64,000 nucleotides of DNA from Argentina anserina (lineage: Eukaryota; Streptophyta; Magnoliopsida; Rosales; Rosaceae): positions 25,490,501 to 25,554,500 of the forward strand of contig NC_065874.1 in NCBI RefSeq assembly GCF_933775445.1, read 5' to 3'. The position numbers were made by a program, and so were the translations under genes. The notes under the pieces are model-generated. The model saw only the letters and a program-made list of their open reading frames with translations, was not told the DNA's origin and did not search any database. The first letter of the stretch is position 1, and each line of letters opens with the position of its first letter. Below are positions 57,690 to 64,000 of this stretch, piece after piece.

Positions 57690-57831
57690 AGTGTCAAAGA
57701 TAGCAAGCCAGAATCCTTACTCGCGAGGATATCCCTCTTGTTCGAAACCAGAGCATTCGCGGTGTGTTCCTCATAACACAGCGGCTTGCAGAGGTTTAAT
57801 AACGGTCGAGGCATTACTGAAGTTTGGAGTG

Positions 57832-58476
57832 ATGGCGACACCGGAAGACATGGAACTAGCTTTCAAAGAGTTGACGACGGTAGTCAAGTCATTGGAAGAG
57901 TCCTTCGGCAATCGAATGACTGCAGTTGAGAGAACGTTGGATAATGTGTCACAACTACAGTCGACACAGGGTCAGCGTCTGGCTGAGACCAACGACAGGA
58001 TGAAGAAGTTGGTTCTGGGTGCTAATGAGCACGCGAGGAATGCTCACTTAGAGTTCGCGGGCCAGGATGAGCGATTCAAGCAGATCGAAGAAGCGTTGGG
58101 AATCCAACGGATTGTCACCGGGCTTTACGAGAGCCAGAACCATGACAAGCCTAATGCCACCAAAAAGGCTCGGCCCAGCAAGAAAGATATAGCCGGTATT
58201 AACAACGGCGCTGAAGGGGACGAGGCCAGAGGTGATGAGGCTGACAAATCAGATGCTGAGCTTGTCAAACTGGCAAGGAGGAAGAAGGTGAAGGCTAAGA
58301 AAGGAAACTTCACGCTTGGAGGTTCCCGACGGTCAAACATTCCCGAGGTTGAAACTTTACAAAAGGCATTGGCACTCCTTCAACCAAGCGGAAGACAAGA
58401 GCGTCAGCATCAATTCCGTTGCGAGCGGCGAGAGGAACATCGAGAAGAGTCTGAGCATGGAATAGAAGAAGGTTAG
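57832..58476 (+). pseudogene. Tat gag, N-terminal part
   Basis: The ATG at 57832 is preferred over the frame opening at 57691 because MATPEDMELAFKEL begins a helical stretch and the first ATG lies only 21 bases after the primer binding site. A coiled-coil-like segment (LTTVVKSLEESFGNRMTAV to about residue 75) is followed by a Lys/Asp-rich region. The frame stops at 58476 and the gag core continues in another frame, so the gene is broken between 58476 and 58612. No catalytic domain belongs here. Confidence 0.7.
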
Positions 58477-58611
58477 AGCCTTACCAAGGAGCAAGTTCAG
58501 AAGATGATCCAGGAAAGCGTGAGGACCATTCATGGCCATGCTGCCGCGAACATATCGTATACAAGTCCATTCCCGGAGTGGGTGTCAGCATGTCCTTGGC
58601 CTTCGGGTTAA

Positions 58612-60876
58612 CGTCCAATTAAGTTTCAGACTTTCTCAGGAGAGGGTTCCGAGAACGCTGCCGAGTATATATCACGTTTCCACAGTGATTGTGGGCCATA
58701 TGCGTCTGATCCAGTCTTCAAGATGAGGGCTTTTGGTTCATCGTTGTCAGGACCAGCGCTGTCTTGGTACTCCAAGTTGGCACCAAGGTCCATTTCAGAT
58801 TGGTCCATGCTTGAGACGATGTTTAAAACGACTTTTGGAAGTGTTGAGTCTGAAGTGGATTTGTCATCTCTAACTTCCATGTATCAACAGCTAATGGAGT
58901 CGACAGTGGAGTTCCTAAAGAGGTTCAAGGTGCAGCAGGAAAAGTGTAGAACACCGCTCGCGGAACAGGATGCCATTCGCATCATCATAAAGGGTTTGGA
59001 AACCCGTCAGCGGGCCAAACATCACGATGCCTACTTTTCTAGCATGGCAGATTTAATGAACAAGGTAGGTTCTTACCAAGTGTTCCTCAGGGAGATGGAG
59101 GACAGTGCTACAGTTCCAAAAGGCCCACATGTGTCCTATCACCCTGGAACTTTGAAACCACGCTATGCAGTTCCATCTGGGACTAAGAGGGTTTCCACTA
59201 TCTACTCGCATGTAGATCCTTTCTACACACCGTATCTGTACGAAGAGCAGTGGGTCGAGGAAGTGGATGATGAAGTAGCTGCTGTGGAGATAGCTGGAAG
59301 ACAAGCATTGAAGTCTAGGGCTTTGAACATGTCTAGGGACCCTATCAAGATTTCTACAGCAGCATTCACCAAACCCGAGTATGACTCGTATACCTACAAC
59401 GCTCACAAAGCTCCAGAAATTCTGGATAAGTTGTTCGCGAGTGGAAGAGTGAAGCACGACACTGCGATGCCTACCGCAACGCAGATTGAAGGGAAGAAGT
59501 ATTGCAAGTTTCACAACTTGTTCAATCACCGCACAGCTGATTATGTTAAGCTCAAGGATCAGTTGCAGACCTGGATTAACAAAGGAATGCTTGGGGTAGA
59601 CACTGAAAGAGCTGCAACTTGGGTCGATGTTGATCCGTTCCCTACAGTGTCAGTGGTAAACGTTACTCCATTGACAACACCGTTGAAGACTCATTGCCCT
59701 TCCAAGTTTGCTGAGTACACTTATGATGCATCATTGGCTCATGAGATCTTGAACAAGCTTATTACTGAGGGTGAAACCATTGTACCATGGACTGAGTTCC
59801 CGACCATGGATGAAGTTAAAGGTAAACGGTATTGTAAGTTTCATAACGTTTGGACTCATGATACTCGTATTTGCATACAGCTCAATGATCAGGTACAACA
59901 GTGGTTAGATGAGGGAGTGTTGTCCTTTGCTTCAGAGTCTGATCTGGGTGTGGAGGCAACATCAAAAGGAGTGCCCGTGGCGAAGGAGGTTGTGAAAGCC
60001 AAGCAATCTAACCCGGGCAAACAAAATAGCGGTGTCCAGAACAAGGAACAAAATGTTGCAAAGGCCAAAACTTATGTCCTTTGCAATCGATGCAAGAAGG
60101 AGTGTTCCATAAACTGTGATAGTGCTGACAGACGCGAGGAGTCGCGAAGGCACCGGAGGTCTCGCTCGCCAACAAATCTTTCCGAGAGGAAGGACTCCAA
60201 GAAAGCTAAAGTTCAGACACACACTTATGCTCAAGTGCTGAAAAGGCCATACTCAGGTCTTGGCGGGGTCGCGAACGTTCTTGGAGGGCAGCAAATTAGG
60301 ACAAGTGTGCCTGAAGCTCAGGATTCGCGCGAGGCACTACAACTGCCATACATACCGCCTGCACTAAGGTCACTAAAACCCGATGTCTGGTATGTTCAAG
60401 AGCACGGAAGAGCTATGGAAGCTACGAAAACTCAGAAAAGGAACGTACAGAAAATGTGGGGACGGGCCAAGCGAATGCTAGAGGTATATAACCGAGGAGA
60501 GCTCTCTCGTGACCAGCTAGAGCAGCCACCTTGGCTGTTGCGAGAGACAGTTGAAAAGCTTAGTTTCAAGCCATATGTGCACATCCGCCGGAATGATCGC
60601 CACAGGAAGGAGCCATATCCCAGGGAAAGCGTTCATGATCGAATTGAACGACCAATTGAAACTGCTCCTACACAAAGAGTTTCAATCCATGATAAGTTGT
60701 CTTACGCATCTAATGACTACAGAGCAACAGACAAACAACACACGCAGGGTGTTTCTATTCAGCAGAAACAACAGCGAAGTAGTGTTGCTCGACCTGCGCA
60801 ATCTAAATGGCTGCCTAAAAGGTCTGTAAGTAGGCCAGGCCATCAGGAACCAGTCCCGGAGAGAACCAAGCCATAG
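58612..60876 (+). pseudogene. Tat gag core with duplicated Cys-His modules
   Basis: The frame is open from about 58612 (FQTFSGEGSENAAEYI) although the first Met is at 58723. The Retrotrans_gag domain covers LSGPALSWYSKL, SWSML-type and KFMQ-like blocks to about 59050. Two homologous modules follow: YTYNAHKAPEILDKL then YCKFHNLFNHRTADYVK (59390-59600), and YTYDASLAHEILNKL then YCKFHNVWTHDTRICIQ (59715-59930). C-x2-H..H..C spacing in the second suggests zinc binding; the first has Tyr where the last Cys would be. A CNRCKKEC motif lies near 60085. A basic Arg/Ser tail follows. Gag forms the particle. Confidence 0.82.
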
Positions 60877-60912
60877 TTTGAATGGAACCTGAAGATCAAG
60901 GAACTAGCACCA

Positions 60913-61857
60913 GTGGTTCCAACATCGCAAAAGTCAACATTCGTGGTTCCAGAGGAAGTCGAGGCTGCGACAGTGGTTATTCCTTCCAGGGCTCATCAGG
61001 AGCAATCACTAATGGAGTATCTCAGGAGCAAGCTCCCTTCGCGAACGCCAACTGGGTCCACGCCGGATGATGATATGGAGGAATCAGGCGGTAATGAGCA
61101 AGGGTTAGCATTTTCTGATCCAGAGGACAAACTGGAGCAGTGGTATGATGAAGAGATGACCGCTGCCCCAAACTGCAACATGTTTAACCTCTGTCATGGA
61201 GATAGTTTTGAGGAAGGAAAACCGAGGCTAGACAGTGTTCCTAGTTGCAACATGGTGTTCACTTTGTCCTCGAAGTATGCTCTTCCACGGCCAATGCCAT
61301 CTCATCTATTCATTAGAGGTGAGACGCAGGCCCAAGAGGTGGGTACAGTCGCGGAGTTGTCACCTATAGAGGTGCCAACTGTTGAGAAGGACTCGAGGAA
61401 AGAGCGAGCTAATAAATCTCACACGATGACAAAGCTCCAAAGATTCTTTATGATGATCACAAAGCCTACAACGACCATGACTCAGCACATTAAACCTTTG
61501 TACATATCGGATGAGATGGAGGGTAAGAGAGTGAATAAAATCCTTGTTGACGGCGGTGCATCAGTTAGCATCATTATAGTTAAAACAGTCGAAGCACTTG
61601 GCATTGCGAAGGAAAAGGTTCTCAGTAGCAATCTCAAGGTCAGGAGTTTTGCTGGCAACTTAACTAAGACCTTGGGGTTTTTGATCCTTAAAGTCAAAAT
61701 AGGACCTTCTGAGTTGTTTCAGACGTTCTTCGTTACGGATTGCACCGCTCCATACAGGATCATACTGGGTAGGGATTGGATACATCGAGCCTACTGCATA
61801 CCTTCTACTCTACACCAAGAGATGTTGATGTGGGATCCCACAACTGACAAGGCATAA
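60913..61857 (+). pseudogene. Tat protease region
   Basis: The frame follows the gag in a different phase. The aspartic protease is near the end: ILVDGGASVSII (about 61540) has the Asp-Gly-Gly form usual in Tat elements, followed by the flap-region LGFLILKVKIG and the ILGRDWIH motif (about 61765). The first half is acidic and without domain. A stop at 61855 and frame changes separate it from the reverse transcriptase. Confidence 0.82.
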
Positions 61858-62170
61858 CTAGTGAGAGCAGATGATCGACCATACTCAGTCGCTTCCTGTA
61901 TTTTGGATGCAGAGTATTACTATGGTGACATGAGGCCTTTGGGAGTTGCCGAGATTGATACTAAGGGTCATCCAGTTTGGGTGACTTCTACAGAATTGAC
62001 ATGATGGGGTTTAGTACAGGTTAAAACATACATAAATAGACCTGGCTTCATCGTGAAAACAAACAGTAATCATCCATGAGTACATCACTGCCCAAGGAAC
62101 GAGAGCAGGCTTATGTGTCCTTTCCCCAACGTTTATCTATTTACAGAGAGGAACAGGAGGCCTGGGGGCA
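61858..62170 (+). pseudogene. Tat linker between protease and reverse transcriptase, broken
   Basis: Pol sequence continues in pieces with several stops, for example CILDAEYYYGDMRP near 61900. No catalytic motif is present. Confidence 0.5.
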
Positions 62171-63490
62171 GTGACACTCGTTGAGTGCATTGAGGATGAT
62201 TTGACTGAGGTTCAAGCAGAGGAGGAGTTCATTCAACCAACACCAGCAGCTTTGGATGACACTCCACCTAAAGTAAAGGATCCAGTGGAGAAGATCAATC
62301 TGGGGACCACAGAGGAGCCCATGGAGGTTGGAATAAGTAAACACTTGGATGAGGAACTGAGACAACGTTTGGTGGAGTTGTTACAGGAGTTCCGCGATTG
62401 CTTTGCTGAAAAATTTGAGGACATGCCGGGCTTGTCACCAGACTTGGTTTGTCATTGCTTGCCCATAATGGAAGGGTACAAGCCTGTACAACAAAGTCCA
62501 CGACGAATGAGTGCAGACATAGCAGCAACAGTCAAGAAAGAGGTTCAGAACATGTTCCAAGCCGGTATTATCCGACCAGCCAAATATTCTCAGTGATTGT
62601 CAAACATAGTACCGGTACGGAAGAAAAATGGCAAGATTCGCGTGTGTGTCAACTACAGGAATCTGAATACTGCGACACCAAAAGATGTCTATTCCATGCC
62701 CGTGGCGGATATGTTGGTCGATGCGGTCGCAGGACATGAACTACTATCTTTTATGGACGGCACAGCTGGTTACCACCAAATTCCTGTTTATGAACCGGAT
62801 CGACACAAAACAGCATTTCAATGTCCAGGGTTCGCTGGAGTGTTTGAATATAACAATATGCAATTTGATCTGACCAACGCGGGGGCTACATATCAGCGAG
62901 CAATGAACCTGATTTTTCACGATGTGCTGGGGGGCATTCTCGAAGTGTATATCGATGATGTGGTGGTCAAGTCTAAGAAGAAAGAGGATCACATTGACAA
63001 TTTGCTGATAGTGTTCAGCAGGATGAGAAAGCACAAGCTCAGGATGAACCCGGCTAAATGCATCTTCGGGGTTCGAGCAGGAGACTTCTTGGGTTTCATA
63101 GTGCATGAAAGAGATATTGAGGTCGCGGAAGATAAGGCTAAAGCAGTTCTAGACACGCCAGCACCAAGGAACAAGAAGGAACTTCAGAGTTTGCTTGGGA
63201 AAATAAACTTCCTTCGACGCTTTATTTCTAATTCCGCTGGTAAAATCGCAGTCTTTTCTCCTTTGCTGAAGCTTCAAGTAGATCAAGAGTTTCACTGGGG
63301 ACCTGCGCAACAAGCAGCTTTTGATAAAATCAAGGACTACCTTACTTATCCACCTGTTCTTCGACCCCCACGGCCTGGAGTACCGTTGAAGCTCTACATC
63401 TCAGCATTCCCTTATTCAATCGCAGGACTCTTAGCACAAGATGGTGATGGAGAGGGGGCAAGAAGATTGAGCATGCAGTTTATTACTTGA
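62171..63490 (+). pseudogene. Tat reverse transcriptase and start of RNase H, two lesions
   Basis: The N-terminal part (62171-62596) has YKPVQQSPRRMS and MFQAGIIRPAKYSQ, then a TGA at 62594 in the place of a usual Trp. The remainder (62597-63490) carries VPVRKKNGKIRVCVNYRNLN, GTAGYHQI, the catalytic EVYIDDVVVKS at about 62943 and a LGKINFLRRFI thumb. The first RNase H begins near 63320. A one-base shift in the G-run near 63450 moves it into the next frame. The active site Asp pair is intact. Confidence 0.88.
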
Positions 63491-64000
63491 GCCGAACCTT
63501 ATTAGACGCCGAAACTAGATACTCGCCGATAGAGAGGTTGTGTTTAGCTTTGTACTTCGCCGGTACTAAGCTCCGCCATTATATGATGTCCTTCACTACA
63601 GTGGTGGTGGCACAAACCGATTTAGTGAAGTATATGCTTACCAGACCTATGCTTCGAGGTCGGATTGGTAAGTGGATCTTGGCATTATCAGAGTTTTCTT
63701 TACAGTATACACCCTTAAAGGCGCTCACAGGACAGGCAGTGTCCAACTTTTTATTGCATCATCCTATTACGGAGGACATTGAAGACCAGAACGTGGTTGT
63801 TTCGTTCGTTCACACTTAGCCTTGGGTTCTGTACTTCGATGGAAGCAGCACTGATCATTAGTCCGGAGCGGGTGTTGCATTAGTTAATCCTTCCGGAGCT
63901 AGACATTGCTACTCTTTTCAGCTGGAATGGAAGTGCACGAACAATGAGGCAGAATATGAGGCCATCATCATTGGCCTGGAGTTGTTGCTTGATCTAGAGG
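63487..64000 (+). pseudogene. Tat RNase H followed by second, archaeal-type RNase H
   Basis: The first RNase H ends with VYYLSRTLLDAE, YSPIERLCLALYFA, VVAQTDL and GRIGKWILALSEF. After TAG at 63817 a second RNase H starts: WVLYFDGSST with the first catalytic Asp, SGAGVALV, then NNEAEYEAIIIGLELL with the catalytic Glu, broken by a TAG at 63859. A second, archaeal-type RNase H after the first is characteristic of the Tat lineage. The frame leaves the window at 64000. Confidence 0.85.

Overview
The window is nuclear DNA of a flowering plant, almost certainly a eudicot. It holds plant-specific kiwellin genes, several lineages of plant LTR retrotransposons (Tekay-like, Athila, Tat, Copia), a plant L1-type LINE, a CACTA transposon carrying introns of a captured gene, and hAT, Mutator and PIF/Harbinger-like non-autonomous elements. 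No bacterial, organellar, rRNA or tRNA gene is visible. The family or species cannot be named from sequence alone.

Host genes: a small kiwellin / ripening-related protein cluster is the only host locus. One copy is intact (10436-10945, +). Four others are broken: 8486-8768 (+), 11607-11797 (+), 22518-23033 (-) and 48449-55704 (-). A possible kissper-domain fragment lies at about 9630-9822 (+). The plus copies and the minus copies face each other, and at least 40 kb of repeats now separates or interrupts them.

Layout: 1-8485 is a minus-strand Tekay-like Ty3 element with about 3 kb LTRs, sitting inside a kiwellin copy. 8486-11797 is the kiwellin core with one Mutator-like element. 11803-13482 is a PIF/Harbinger-like element. 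13486-15990 is unassigned. 15990-22514 is a decayed Copia element holding a hAT MITE and a solo LTR; it abuts a minus-strand kiwellin pseudogene whose promoter carries a second Mutator-like element. 24110-29411 is a dead LINE. 30037-31030 looks like a short poly(A) retroelement. 31031-35312 is a CACTA element with captured PELOTA exons and a nested inverted-repeat element. 35444-48361 is an old plus-strand Athila remnant split by a younger minus-strand Athila element (36928-47593). 48449-55704 is a kiwellin pseudogene opened by a Copia element and a hAT MITE. 56839-64000 is the 5' part of a plus-strand Tat element that runs off the window.

The genes do not form a pathway. The window is a defence-gene cluster progressively taken apart by transposition. 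Target-site duplications and nesting let the order of several insertions be read directly. No new molecular system was found. The most informative points are the PELOTA capture, the Athila-in-Athila nest with its lost promoter and mutated reverse-transcriptase motif, the young LTRs around a decayed interior at the left edge, and the kiwellin promoter insertion that has a matching empty site.
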